A stretch of DNA of 64,000 nucleotides from Leptospira meyeri. Lineage in GTDB: Bacteria; Spirochaetota; Leptospiria; Leptospirales; Leptospiraceae. Position numbers and translations under genes: made by a program. Positions 36,122 through 45,262 of the stretch are shown one piece after another. Each line of letters starts with the position of its first letter. The stretch's first letter is position 1. The stretch spans positions 124,001 to 188,000 of the forward strand of contig NZ_SORO01000001.1 of NCBI RefSeq assembly GCF_004368965.1, given 5' to 3'. Under the pieces are notes generated by a model. The model saw only the letters and a list, made by a program, of their open reading frames with translations, was not told where the DNA came from and ran no database searches.

Positions 36122-37555
36122 ATGTCTATTAATTATTATTGTACATTATTTGATTCGAACTATTTACTTCGTGGAGTTTCAATGCTTCAATCCTTGGCTG
36201 AAAAGGATCCTTCAGCAAAGGTTTTTGTGTTTCCTTTTGACAATGAATGTTATGGATCTCTCCAAAAATTGAATTTAGATTTTGTTCAATTGATTTCTTT
36301 AGCAGAATTTGAGTCCCCCGAGTTACTTCGCGTAAAAAATGAAAGAACAAAAGGAGAATACTGCTGGACCTGCACTCCTTGGATCATTCGTTTTTGTATT
36401 GATCAGTTTCGGTTAGAGCATTGCACATATGTCGATGCAGATCTATTCTTTTTCTCTAATCCTCAAGTTTTATTGGATGAGGCAAAGAATTCTTCTGTAC
36501 TCATCACTGAGCATCGTTACTCTCCTGAATATGATCAGTCTGCTACGGCAGGAATCTATTGTGTTCAGTTCGTTTTCTTTCGAAATGACGCCGATGGGAT
36601 TCGGATATTACATTGGTGGGCGGACCGATGTCTTGAATGGTGTTATTCTCGTTTTGAAGATGGAAAGTTTGGAGACCAGAAATATTTAGACCATTGGGCT
36701 ACGGAATTCAATCGAGTCCACATATTAAAACATCTTGGAGGTGGCGTTGCACCTTGGAATGTTCAGCAGTATGAATTTGTTTCGGATAACCATGAAATTA
36801 TTTTGAAAGAGAAAAGATCAATTCAGCTATTTTCGGTCATATTTTATCATTTTCATGACGTTAAAATTGTTGAGAATCGACTTAGATTTTTTTCAAATTT
36901 TTACACTATCCATGAAGATATTTATTCATCTATCTATAATAAATATTCGGAATTTCTAAATAAGAATTTTCACCAACTTCAAACTAGACAGATTCAATCG
37001 GAGACTGTTAATCCAATTCTAAAAGATCTTGCTAATTCTTTAAATAACTATAAAGCAATTAAGTCTGGTTCCATTTCCGAAACTTATATATATATAACAA
37101 GGAATGGAGATGAAAGTTTGCAGACAATGCATAAGTTCCATTTTCCTTGCTCCACTGAATTTCAAGATTTTTCTTTTTCAGTTTCGTTAAATGAATATAG
37201 CAAAGACGGTAAAAATATTTCCGGCATTACCATAGTTCCTTCCAGAGGTAATTCCATAGAATTTTTTCTTCAATCTGTTTTTATCATTGGTTTGAGTTCA
37301 AATAATGAAAAAGTTGAATTCTATTTAGATGAAAGAAAGATAAAGAAATTAACAAAAGGAAATTGGCAGAAAAGGAAAGGAAGTTTATTTTCTTTTTATT
37401 CTGCCAATGGATTCCTTAATTTGCCAGTAAGTTTGAGGGCAATTATGAATATACAATTTAATGGCCGTTGGAGACTGATAAGTCAGATCGAATCCGCTAT
37501 CGAAATTTCGAAGTTAAGTTTTTCAAAGCGAATTCTAAAGAGATTAGGATTGTAG
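36122..37555 (+). CDS. GT-A-type glycosyltransferase with C-terminal extension
   Basis: A 477-residue protein. The N-terminus YYCTLFDSNYLLRGVSMLQSL resembles GT8-like nucleotide-sugar transferases; TYVDADLFFFSNP contains the DxD metal site, and DQKYLDHW lies in the acceptor region. Residues about 290-477 form an additional, mainly beta-rich domain of unknown role. It starts 3 bp after fdtB, so it may transfer the Fuc3N-type sugar (positional inference). Confidence 0.72.
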   Translation: MSINYYCTLFDSNYLLRGVSMLQSLAEKDPSAKVFVFPFDNECYGSLQKLNLDFVQLISLAEFESPELLRVKNERTKGEYCWTCTPWIIRFCIDQFRLEHCTYVDADLFFFSNPQVLLDEAKNSSVLITEHRYSPEYDQSATAGIYCVQFVFFRNDADGIRILHWWADRCLEWCYSRFEDGKFGDQKYLDHWATEFNRVHILKHLGGGVAPWNVQQYEFVSDNHEIILKEKRSIQLFSVIFYHFHDVKIVENRLRFFSNFYTIHEDIYSSIYNKYSEFLNKNFHQLQTRQIQSETVNPILKDLANSLNNYKAIKSGSISETYIYITRNGDESLQTMHKFHFPCSTEFQDFSFSVSLNEYSKDGKNISGITIVPSRGNSIEFFLQSVFIIGLSSNNEKVEFYLDERKIKKLTKGNWQKRKGSLFSFYSANGFLNLPVSLRAIMNIQFNGRWRLISQIESAIEISKLSFSKRILKRLGL

Positions 37556-37561
37556 GTTTTC

Positions 37562-38773
37562 ATGATTCTATTTGATTTTCAAACTTTTTTAAATCAAAAA
37601 TATGGTGGGATTTCTCGTTTGTTTGTCGAAGTAATGGATTATCTCGGCAAACATGATAGTGAGTTTGAATTGCCACTGATATCCTCAGAAAATGTAAATT
37701 TAATCGGAAAGGATTTCTATAAGCCAAAGTCTAACATAAAGTATGCTTTAGATGTGCCTGAAATTGAAACTTGGCTTTCGGGAAAAAGTTTTTCAGGAAA
37801 AACAATTCTTTATTCATTATATAAGTCATACAAGAATCTCAAAAATAAGTTGGTTTTCAGGTTTTTATATAGGAGAAATCAGAAACTAATTACTAACAAA
37901 CTGTTGGATCAAAAATTAAAAGTTTTTCATCCAACGTATTTTGATAATTACTATTTAGATCAAATTTCGAAAGGTCCGAATAGGTTTGTCATCACAATTT
38001 TTGATCTGATACACGAACGTTTTCCCGGCTATTATAAGCCGGATGATATAGCTTTGCGAAACCGAAAGTCGCTTTGTTATGCGGCTGATAGAATCATCGC
38101 AATTTCGAAATCAACTAAAAATGATTTAATTGAGTTTTATGGTATTCCAAATGATAAAATAGATGTCATTCATTTAGCTTCCAATTTGCATTTGGCTTCT
38201 GATTTAGAATCTAATTTGATTTGGAAAAATTATATCTTATTTGTTGGAGAAAGGGGTGGCTATAAAAATTTCAATAACTTTGTGAATGGCATTTTTCCCA
38301 TTGTTCAAAAATATAAGATAAATCTAATTTTTGCTGGTGGCGGTAAATTTACTCATGAAGAAAAGGAAACTCTTAAAAAAGCCAATATCTTGGGAAAATC
38401 ACTCCAGGTTCCTTTTAGGTCTGATTCGGAAATAAAACAACTTTACCAAAATGCTTTGGTATTTGTATTTCCTTCTTTGTATGAAGGATTTGGAATCCCG
38501 CTCCTTGAATCAATGTCACTTGGTTGTCCAGTCGCTTGTAGTAATACTAGTTCATTTCCTGAGGTAGTTGGTGACGCTGCGGTAACCTTTGATCCTTGGT
38601 ATCCAGAATCGATTAGTGATTCTGTCGATCGATTATTCAATTCCGAATCGTTGCGACGAAAAATGATTGCTAAAGGTATAGAACGATCGAAACAATTTTC
38701 TTGGGAAAAAACTGGTGAAGAACATCTGAAAATCTATAAACAATTATTGGCATCTTCTTTTGAATCCAAATAA
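37562..38773 (+). CDS. Family 4 glycosyltransferase
   Basis: A 403-residue GT-B retaining glycosyltransferase. The C-terminal half has ILFVGERGGYKN and VFVFPSLYEGFGIPLLESM with SxxPEVVGDAA, the GT4 donor-binding blocks. The N-terminus LFDFQTFLNQKYGGISRLF is shared closely with the protein at 46534, so the two are paralogs. It overlaps the following GT2 gene by 14 bases. The donor sugar is unknown. Confidence 0.88.
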   Translation: MILFDFQTFLNQKYGGISRLFVEVMDYLGKHDSEFELPLISSENVNLIGKDFYKPKSNIKYALDVPEIETWLSGKSFSGKTILYSLYKSYKNLKNKLVFRFLYRRNQKLITNKLLDQKLKVFHPTYFDNYYLDQISKGPNRFVITIFDLIHERFPGYYKPDDIALRNRKSLCYAADRIIAISKSTKNDLIEFYGIPNDKIDVIHLASNLHLASDLESNLIWKNYILFVGERGGYKNFNNFVNGIFPIVQKYKINLIFAGGGKFTHEEKETLKKANILGKSLQVPFRSDSEIKQLYQNALVFVFPSLYEGFGIPLLESMSLGCPVACSNTSSFPEVVGDAAVTFDPWYPESISDSVDRLFNSESLRRKMIAKGIERSKQFSWEKTGEEHLKIYKQLLASSFESK

Positions 38774-39725
38774 CATACCTATTATAACAATTGTTACTCC
38801 ATCTTTTAATCAAGGAGCTTTTATTTCTGAAACATTAAATTCTGTAATAGAACAAGAAGGTCCATTTTATATAGATTTTATCGTTATGGATGGTCTTTCC
38901 TCTGATAACACGGTAGAAATTCTTGAAAAATTTGAAAAAAAAATAAAGGGACACCCCTTGGCGATTCAAATTTCTGACAAAACATTCTACTCAGTTGGAG
39001 CAAACGAAGGTGTTTCTTTTTCCTGGAAATCGGAAAGAGATTTTGGTCAGACTGATGCCTTAAACAAAGCTATCCGTTTGATTCTAAAAGAAAGCCAATA
39101 CTTTAATTGGTTATGCAGTGATGATAAATATAGAACAAAGAATTCTTTAGCATCTTTATTGATGAGATCATTACCAAAGAGTGTTGTGTATGGAAAATCT
39201 ATCTATGTGGATGAACTTGGTAAAGATTTGAAAGAATATGAAACGGTTCAAGTCACTGAGGAAAATATATTCGAAAATTTCGGAATCGCTCAACCATCGG
39301 CATTAGTTTGTTTTAATTCTACTGAAGACCTGGTTTTGGATCTTAAGTATTCATCTATTATGGATCTTTTTCTCTGGGTTAGTTTGTTCCAATTAGGTTA
39401 TCAGTTTTACTATGTTGACGATCTACTAGTTTCTGATTATAGAATCCATACAAATAGTAAAACATCTTCCTGGCGATTGAAAACATATTCTGAGATTATG
39501 TCTTTGATACAGTTCACTGGAAAACAGATATCACAGAAGTTGGTGGGTTCAATGTACCATGAGTGTATTCGTGGTGGAAATGGTAAATTAGGATTAACTA
39601 TACGATTCCTAAACTCTCGTTACTTAGATGCAATATTGATCAGAGTTTTAAAAATATGTTTCAACCGTTTTAAGTTAAATCTAAGTTTTTTGCTCTCGAC
39701 TCCAAAAACAAATTGGAATCCATAA
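38760..39725 (+). CDS. Family 2 glycosyltransferase
   Basis: A 321-residue GT-A enzyme with a TTG start at 38760. IITIVTPSFNQGAFISETL, IVMDGLSSDNTVE and the GQTDALNKA block give the GT2 fold; LCSDDKY holds the metal-site acidic residues. It is paralogous to the protein at 44118, which shares PSxNQGxF and FYIDxIVMDG. It follows a GT4 gene, an arrangement repeated at 46534-48668. Confidence 0.85.
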   Translation: MNPNNIPIITIVTPSFNQGAFISETLNSVIEQEGPFYIDFIVMDGLSSDNTVEILEKFEKKIKGHPLAIQISDKTFYSVGANEGVSFSWKSERDFGQTDALNKAIRLILKESQYFNWLCSDDKYRTKNSLASLLMRSLPKSVVYGKSIYVDELGKDLKEYETVQVTEENIFENFGIAQPSALVCFNSTEDLVLDLKYSSIMDLFLWVSLFQLGYQFYYVDDLLVSDYRIHTNSKTSSWRLKTYSEIMSLIQFTGKQISQKLVGSMYHECIRGGNGKLGLTIRFLNSRYLDAILIRVLKICFNRFKLNLSFLLSTPKTNWNP

Positions 39726-39776
39726 GTTTTTTATCATCTCAAATTATTTTCTTCTACTTAGATTGGACAAATAACT

Positions 39777-40721
39777 ATGAAACAGCAAAAAAAGCAAAAG
39801 AAACAGATATCGATTGTAATTCCTTCTTTTAATGAAGAGGGAAATATTCAAAAAATTTATAATCGTATTATGTTTAATTTAAAAGATCTGAAATATTCGT
39901 TGGAAATTATATTCGTTGATGACGGGAGTTCTGATGGGACTTTAGCTAAGATTAAAGAGCTGTCTTTGAAGTCGAAATTTGTAAAATATATTTCCTTTTC
40001 CAAAAATTTTGGACATCAGAAAGCATTAAAGGCAGGATTGGATTTTTCTTCTGGAGATGGTGTGATTTCGTTAGATGCAGATTTGCAGCACCCTCCGGAA
40101 TTAATTCCTGGGATGATAAAAGATTGGGAAAATGGATTTGATATTGTTTATACAATTAGAAAAAATACAGAGAAAACTTCTTTTTTTAAAAAAATAACTG
40201 CAGTTTTGTTTTATAAAATCTTAAATAATTTATCTGGTTTGAATATATCACAAGGAGCTGCTGATTTTAGGCTTTTGGATCGGAAAGTTGTGAATGTGAT
40301 TCGAAATATGCAAGAAGATAACTTATTTATACGTGGAATGATTCCATGGCTAGGTTTTAAACAAATTGGAATCGAATATGAACCAGAACAGAGAATTTGG
40401 GGATCCTCGAAGTATACTTTAAAGAAAATGTTTCTGTTCGCTCTCCAAGGCATAACATCGTTTAGTGTAAAACCTTTGCATTTAACTACATATCTTGGTG
40501 GTTTTATTTTTATTTTGAGTTCAATTTATATATTTTATGCGTTGCTTATATATTTTATGCAAGATATTTCAATACCTGGTTGGACATCTATGTTAATTAG
40601 TGTTCTTTTTTTGGGTAGTTTAAATTTATTGATGTTAGGTGTTATAGGTGAGTATATTGGTAAAATAATGATAGAATCAAAGAGAAGGCCACAATATATA
40701 ATTAAGGATAGTAACTTATGA
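39777..40721 (+). CDS. Polyprenyl-phosphate GT2 glycosyltransferase (ArnC/GtrB type)
   Basis: A 314-residue enzyme with a cytosolic GT2 domain (ISIVIPSFNEEGN, FVDDGSSDGT, FSKNFGHQKALKAG, SLDADLQHPPE) and two C-terminal membrane segments at about 230-300. This layout is that of ArnC, GtrB and DPM-like enzymes that load a sugar onto undecaprenyl phosphate for use on the periplasmic side. It is paralogous to the protein at 60403. The likely user is one of the multispanning proteins encoded nearby. It overlaps the following methyltransferase gene by 4 bases. Confidence 0.88.
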   Translation: MKQQKKQKKQISIVIPSFNEEGNIQKIYNRIMFNLKDLKYSLEIIFVDDGSSDGTLAKIKELSLKSKFVKYISFSKNFGHQKALKAGLDFSSGDGVISLDADLQHPPELIPGMIKDWENGFDIVYTIRKNTEKTSFFKKITAVLFYKILNNLSGLNISQGAADFRLLDRKVVNVIRNMQEDNLFIRGMIPWLGFKQIGIEYEPEQRIWGSSKYTLKKMFLFALQGITSFSVKPLHLTTYLGGFIFILSSIYIFYALLIYFMQDISIPGWTSMLISVLFLGSLNLLMLGVIGEYIGKIMIESKRRPQYIIKDSNL

Positions 40722-41497
40722 AAACAGATTCCGAAATTCAGCGTGAACATTTTAATGCGATTTCATCAAAGTATTTAGATTCTCGAAAAAATCTAAATCA
40801 TTTGGCTTACAAAGAAGTTTGGTGGCAGAATATTTTGTCTTTTTTGAAATCGAATTATAGCTTTGATGAAAAAAATAATTCTTTAGAAGCAATGTGCGGA
40901 CTTGCAGAGGGTAGTAATTTACTTAGAAAAGTTTATCCTAAACTTAAATTATATGCATTTGATTATTCTGATGAAATGGTTTTAGCGGCTCAACGTGAAA
41001 ATACAGGTTTCGAAAAAATATTCCAGGCAGATGTTGTGAACTTTGTGGAAAAGGAAAAATATGATATTATTATCATTCTTGGCGGATTACATCATGTTCC
41101 AAATTTTGTTGATAAAGTTCTTACCAATATTCACCAATCTTTGAAAAAGGGAGGTATATTTATAAACTTAGAACCAACGCATAATAATTTTTTGTTTAAA
41201 TATGTAAGAGAATCTGTTTATAAGAAAAATTCACTTTTTGAGGAGAATACCGAGAGAGGTTTTACTTTAAGTGAATATAATCAAAAGTTAGCCAAAGCAG
41301 GGTTTGGAATCAAAAAACAATTTTTCCCGGGTTTGCTTGGTTACGTGTTATATTACAACCCAGATGCATTTCCTTTCCTTAATATTGGCACTACATTGAT
41401 CGCAAAGTTATTTTCAAAACTAGATTGGTTATTAGGTAAAACAATCATTGGGCTAAAGTTTTCCTTTGCAACATGGAGTATTGCATATAAAAAGTAA
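40718..41497 (+). CDS. Class I SAM-dependent methyltransferase
   Basis: A 259-residue methyltransferase with a divergent motif I (EAMCGLAEGSNLL instead of the usual DLGCGTG) followed by LYAFDYSDEMVLAA, IIIILGGLHHVP and LKKGGIFINLEP, which are normal for the fold. It sits between a polyprenyl-phosphate glycosyltransferase and a multispanning membrane protein, so it may methylate a sugar transferred by them. The substrate is unknown. Confidence 0.8.
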   Translation: MKTDSEIQREHFNAISSKYLDSRKNLNHLAYKEVWWQNILSFLKSNYSFDEKNNSLEAMCGLAEGSNLLRKVYPKLKLYAFDYSDEMVLAAQRENTGFEKIFQADVVNFVEKEKYDIIIILGGLHHVPNFVDKVLTNIHQSLKKGGIFINLEPTHNNFLFKYVRESVYKKNSLFEENTERGFTLSEYNQKLAKAGFGIKKQFFPGLLGYVLYYNPDAFPFLNIGTTLIAKLFSKLDWLLGKTIIGLKFSFATWSIAYKK

Positions 41498-41512
41498 TTT
41501 TACGTAACCTCA

Positions 41513-43000
41513 ATGAATTCAATAACAGAAAAGAAAATAATATTTTATTTTGCTTCGATTGTGGCAATATTAATCCCTGCTATACTTTTCTTTTCTAACC
41601 TCTTTGCCGAATGGTGGTTAATTGATGATCATGAACTTTTTAGTTTTATAGGATCGATTCATAACCATTATGGTATTTGGGATTATTTTAATTTATTAAT
41701 TGAAAAAACGGAAGTAGGACGATTTGGAGAAACTGCTCGTTTCCGCCCAAGTTACTTTTTTTTGCGCTTAGTGGAGCTTTACTTTTTTGGTCTAAATGCG
41801 ACTTTGTTTTACCTTGTTAGGTATATCATTGCAATTTTATTCTCTCTAATTCTTTTTCTCTTTTTACGAAAATTTTTAGATTCTATCATATCTATCTCTT
41901 TGGTTCTGGTTGTTTGGTCATATCCTTTTTGGGCGGATGTTTTTTCCCGAATGGGTCCAGCAGAAATTTATGGTACCCTTGGTTTAACACTTCTTTTGTT
42001 GAGTTATGTAATTAGTTCTTCTAATAAAATATTAACTTCATTTTTACGGGTAATCGGATTGCTGATTCTTATCGGTGCAAAAGAAAATTTTTTGGTCTTT
42101 ATTGCTATATCATTGATTGAAATTTGGAAGTTAATTCGTAATCGAGAGAATCTAATTGTCTTGTATTGGTTTGAATTCCTTCCTATCTTATATGCTTTCT
42201 TTATTTTCCTTTCCCTCTTTGGCTTTTATGCTAATTATTCGGAAGATATTTATGGCAATAGTACAAATATTTCTGATCGTCTGGATTTGTTTGTAGTTTT
42301 GTTGAAGGATTCTTCATTTATTATCTTACTTCTGTCCGTATCATTGATAAGTATATTTACTGTTTTTTCTAGAAAATTTTTTATTAAAAATAAAAATTAC
42401 ATTCTTATCGTCTTTTTTTGTTTTGCTACTTATCTTTTGAATTTTCTTTTTTACCATTCAAAGTGGCCTACTGGTATGCGTTATGACTTTCCTGGACTGC
42501 TTTGTTTTCCTATTGCTTTGGCCTTTACAATAAAGATTTTTCTAAATTATTATTTTGTTTCTTCAAAGAAACAGGTTTCAATACTAATTTTTGTTTGCTT
42601 CTTTGGCTTTAATTTCTCTGGTATTAAGGCAAATTTTAAATCTTCAATTGAAAATCAAAAAAGAACAGCTGCTTTTAGCGGTTTTTTAAAGGAAACCAGG
42701 TCAAATTTAATTGTTAATCCCAATGTTGATGTCGCTATAAGAATTGGAAGTGCTTGGGATTATGAGCCATATTTTTCCTTGTTAGTATTTTTTACTTATT
42801 ATGACTTGAAGAATCAAATATTTCTAACATTGGATTCTATTCAGAAAGCCACAGAATTTGAAAAGCAACTTTTGAATGTGTTATCTAAGCGCGAAAGCTT
42901 AACTTCTCAACCTCGAAAAGGATGTGTTGTGTTAACATTTTCAAAATTAGAAGATCGGACAATCTGCTCTTCCCAAAAGAACCTTTTAGTTCCTTGGTAA
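41513..43000 (+). CDS. Multispanning membrane protein, putative GT-C glycosyltransferase
   Basis: A 495-residue protein with about ten or more hydrophobic segments. After the first segment comes EWWLIDDHELFSF, an acidic pair in the first external loop as in GT39/GT83-type GT-C enzymes. A soluble tail of about 110 residues ends the protein. It may transfer the sugar loaded by the ArnC-like enzyme two genes upstream (inference). No closer family is recognised. Confidence 0.65.
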   Translation: MNSITEKKIIFYFASIVAILIPAILFFSNLFAEWWLIDDHELFSFIGSIHNHYGIWDYFNLLIEKTEVGRFGETARFRPSYFFLRLVELYFFGLNATLFYLVRYIIAILFSLILFLFLRKFLDSIISISLVLVVWSYPFWADVFSRMGPAEIYGTLGLTLLLLSYVISSSNKILTSFLRVIGLLILIGAKENFLVFIAISLIEIWKLIRNRENLIVLYWFEFLPILYAFFIFLSLFGFYANYSEDIYGNSTNISDRLDLFVVLLKDSSFIILLLSVSLISIFTVFSRKFFIKNKNYILIVFFCFATYLLNFLFYHSKWPTGMRYDFPGLLCFPIALAFTIKIFLNYYFVSSKKQVSILIFVCFFGFNFSGIKANFKSSIENQKRTAAFSGFLKETRSNLIVNPNVDVAIRIGSAWDYEPYFSLLVFFTYYDLKNQIFLTLDSIQKATEFEKQLLNVLSKRESLTSQPRKGCVVLTFSKLEDRTICSSQKNLLVPW

Positions 43001-43111
43001 AATTTGCAGAATTTCTTGATTGGCGTTGAATCTTCACGTATTTATAGCGTTTTCCACTCTAAAGATTTAACTGTGGTGAATTGGAAATGTTAAGGTAATA
43101 TTTTAAGACGT

Positions 43112-44110
43112 ATGAAGGCAAAGGAAAATATATTCGTTTCAACATATCCTTTTGGAAAATTTGATTCTCTACCAATCGATTTGTTAAAACAATCAGGTTT
43201 AAATTTTTCGATAAATCCTTTGAATCGAAAACTTACTGCGGAAGAAGTTGCTGAATTTGCTAAAGATGCGATTGGAATTATTGCAGGTACGGAAAACTTA
43301 GACATATTAATCAACCAATCGAGTCAGTTGAAATTTATTTCTAGAGTTGGAATTGGATTAGATTCCGTTCCATTACTATTGTGTCGCAGAAAAGGCATAA
43401 AAGTTTCTTACACTCCTGATGCGGTAACTTTAGCTGTTGCCGAGTTGGTCATTGGAATGATGATTACTTTGCCAAGACATGTTGTTTTGGCTGATAGACA
43501 AATGCGAAAGGCTGAATGGACTCGCCCAGTAGGAATTAGTATCAAATCTGCAAATATAGGAATTGTTGGGTTTGGTAGGGTTGGGTTTAAAATTGCGCAG
43601 ATACTTGTCGGTTTTACTCCTGCTAAAATTTTAGTTTGTGATATTATTGATAAATCTGAGGAAATAGAAAGCCTTCGAGCTTTTGGTTTAAATATTGAGC
43701 AGGTTCCGTTAGATTCTCTTTTGGAATCATCTGACATTGTAAGTATTCATGTCCCTTTAACAGTTTCAACTCGAAATTTGATTCGAGATCGTGAATTGAA
43801 ACTCATGAAGAAAAGCGCTTATTTGATAAACTATTCTAGAGGTGGGATTATCAATGAAGAGATGGTATACAATAGTTTAAAAAATCTTGAAATTGCTGGT
43901 ATGGCAGTCGATGTATATGAAAAGGAACCTTACAAAGGGAAACTAATTGAGTTAGAGAATGTTGTATTGACCCAACATATGGGTTCTTGTTCCTTCGATT
44001 GTCGTTTAGCGATGGAAAGTCAGGCTACCGAAGAATTAGTTCGTTTTTTTCAGGCAGAACCTTTGTTAAATGAAGTTCCTGAGTTTGAGTTTGAAAATTC
44101 GGAATTCTAA
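43112..44110 (+). CDS. D-2-hydroxyacid dehydrogenase (NAD-dependent)
   Basis: A 332-residue protein of the SerA/D-isomer-specific 2-hydroxyacid dehydrogenase family. The NAD site is IGIVGFGRVGFKIAQ; the catalytic arginine is R243 in NYSRGG, followed by VDVYEKEP with the catalytic glutamate and TQHMGS with the histidine. There is no ACT regulatory domain. It is preceded by a 111-bp gap, one of the longer gaps in the locus. A hydroxy- or keto-acid substituent for the glycan is the simplest explanation for its place here (inference); a misplaced housekeeping role is possible. Confidence 0.85.
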   Translation: MKAKENIFVSTYPFGKFDSLPIDLLKQSGLNFSINPLNRKLTAEEVAEFAKDAIGIIAGTENLDILINQSSQLKFISRVGIGLDSVPLLLCRRKGIKVSYTPDAVTLAVAELVIGMMITLPRHVVLADRQMRKAEWTRPVGISIKSANIGIVGFGRVGFKIAQILVGFTPAKILVCDIIDKSEEIESLRAFGLNIEQVPLDSLLESSDIVSIHVPLTVSTRNLIRDRELKLMKKSAYLINYSRGGIINEEMVYNSLKNLEIAGMAVDVYEKEPYKGKLIELENVVLTQHMGSCSFDCRLAMESQATEELVRFFQAEPLLNEVPEFEFENSEF

Positions 44111-44117
44111 TACTATT

Positions 44118-45029
44118 ATGCAAATTTTAGAGAATCAAATTATCTCCATTGTCACTCCCTCCTATAACCAGGGTGAGTTTATTGATAGAACACTCAAATC
44201 GATCATCACCCAATCTGGTAGTTTTTACATTGATTTGATTGTAATGGATGGAGGATCAAAAGATAACTCCGTAGTTACAATTGAAGAATATGCAAATTTA
44301 GTAAATTCAGGTGAGCTTATTGGATCTTTTGGTGAACTTTCCTTTCGAACCATAAAAAATCAGGGAGAGAAAAATACCAATTGTTTAGGTATTAGTTACC
44401 GCTGGGTATCCGAAAAGGATAATGGCCAAACTCATGCTATCAACAAAGGTTGGAAACTAGCGGTTGGATCTATCATAGCTTGGTTAAACTCCGATGACAT
44501 TTACCTTCCAAATGCTTTAGAAAAAGCATATAATTCTTTATACAATAAATCAGAAATTGGCCTTTTTGGGATTGGATTACACATAGATAAAGAGGATAAA
44601 CTCATCGAGTTTTATCCAATTGAGCCATATTCGTTTGAACGACTGATTGATTATTGTATCATTTGCCAACCCACTGTATTTTTAAAAAGAGAAGTTTTGT
44701 CTTCCGTTGGATTTTTGAATGAAGCACTAGGATTCTGTATGGATTATGAGTATTGGTTGCGCATTGCCAAAAAAAAATCATTTTTCTTTTTGTCCGAAGT
44801 ATTAGCTTGTACGAGAATTCATGAAAATACGAAAACAAGCCAAAACTTAAAAGTCCATAGTGAGATCATTAAAATGCAGAAGAGGGTTGTTGGAAAAACA
44901 TCCAAACACTGGCTATTTCATTATGCAAATTATCGTTTATCAGATAGGTTTTCGACAATTCGAGGAAGTATTCTTTTGAAAATAATGATTCGGATTTATA
45001 GTTTTTGTCTCGGAATTTTGTATAGGTAA
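44118..45029 (+). CDS. Family 2 glycosyltransferase
   Basis: A 303-residue GT-A enzyme, starting at the ATG at 44118; an upstream in-frame ATG at 44070 overlaps the dehydrogenase gene and is less likely. IISIVTPSYNQGEFIDRTL, IVMDGGSKDNSV, KDNGQTHAINKGW and AWLNSDD are the fold and metal-site blocks. It is paralogous to the protein at 38760. The acceptor and donor are unknown. Confidence 0.85.
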   Translation: MQILENQIISIVTPSYNQGEFIDRTLKSIITQSGSFYIDLIVMDGGSKDNSVVTIEEYANLVNSGELIGSFGELSFRTIKNQGEKNTNCLGISYRWVSEKDNGQTHAINKGWKLAVGSIIAWLNSDDIYLPNALEKAYNSLYNKSEIGLFGIGLHIDKEDKLIEFYPIEPYSFERLIDYCIICQPTVFLKREVLSSVGFLNEALGFCMDYEYWLRIAKKKSFFFLSEVLACTRIHENTKTSQNLKVHSEIIKMQKRVVGKTSKHWLFHYANYRLSDRFSTIRGSILLKIMIRIYSFCLGILYR

Positions 45030-45031
45030 AC

Positions 45032-45262
45032 ATGAGGGATCATTTGAGTTATATAAAAAAATATGTGTGGCTACCATATGGCGAAAAAATGGTTCAGATA
45101 ATTCTTTTAGATCAGGGAAAAATCAAAAAAGCAATTTGTTTTAACGAACATGTTCAAAAGAGTTTTTCTGTAACAGACCTATTAGGCATGGAATACCTAG
45201 TTAGCAATTTTGATATTCCTTCCAATGAAAAAGAGTTTTTAGATTTTGAAGCTTATCTTTGA
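45032..45262 (+). CDS. Small uncharacterised protein in the GT cluster
   Basis: A 76-residue ORF fitting tightly between two glycosyltransferase genes: it starts 2 bp after the upstream stop and overlaps the downstream TTG start by 17 bases. It is acidic towards the C-terminus (SNEKEFLDFEAYL) with a predicted beta-alpha start. No signal peptide or membrane segment is visible and I recognise no family. The packing supports a real gene; a role as an accessory subunit of a transferase is conceivable. Confidence 0.5.
   Translation: MRDHLSYIKKYVWLPYGEKMVQIILLDQGKIKKAICFNEHVQKSFSVTDLLGMEYLVSNFDIPSNEKEFLDFEAYL

Noticed and set aside
43001..43111. Promoter before the hydroxyacid dehydrogenase
   Set aside because: TTGATT and TATTTA are 17 bp apart (43016-43044) but both boxes match poorly; mentioned here only.
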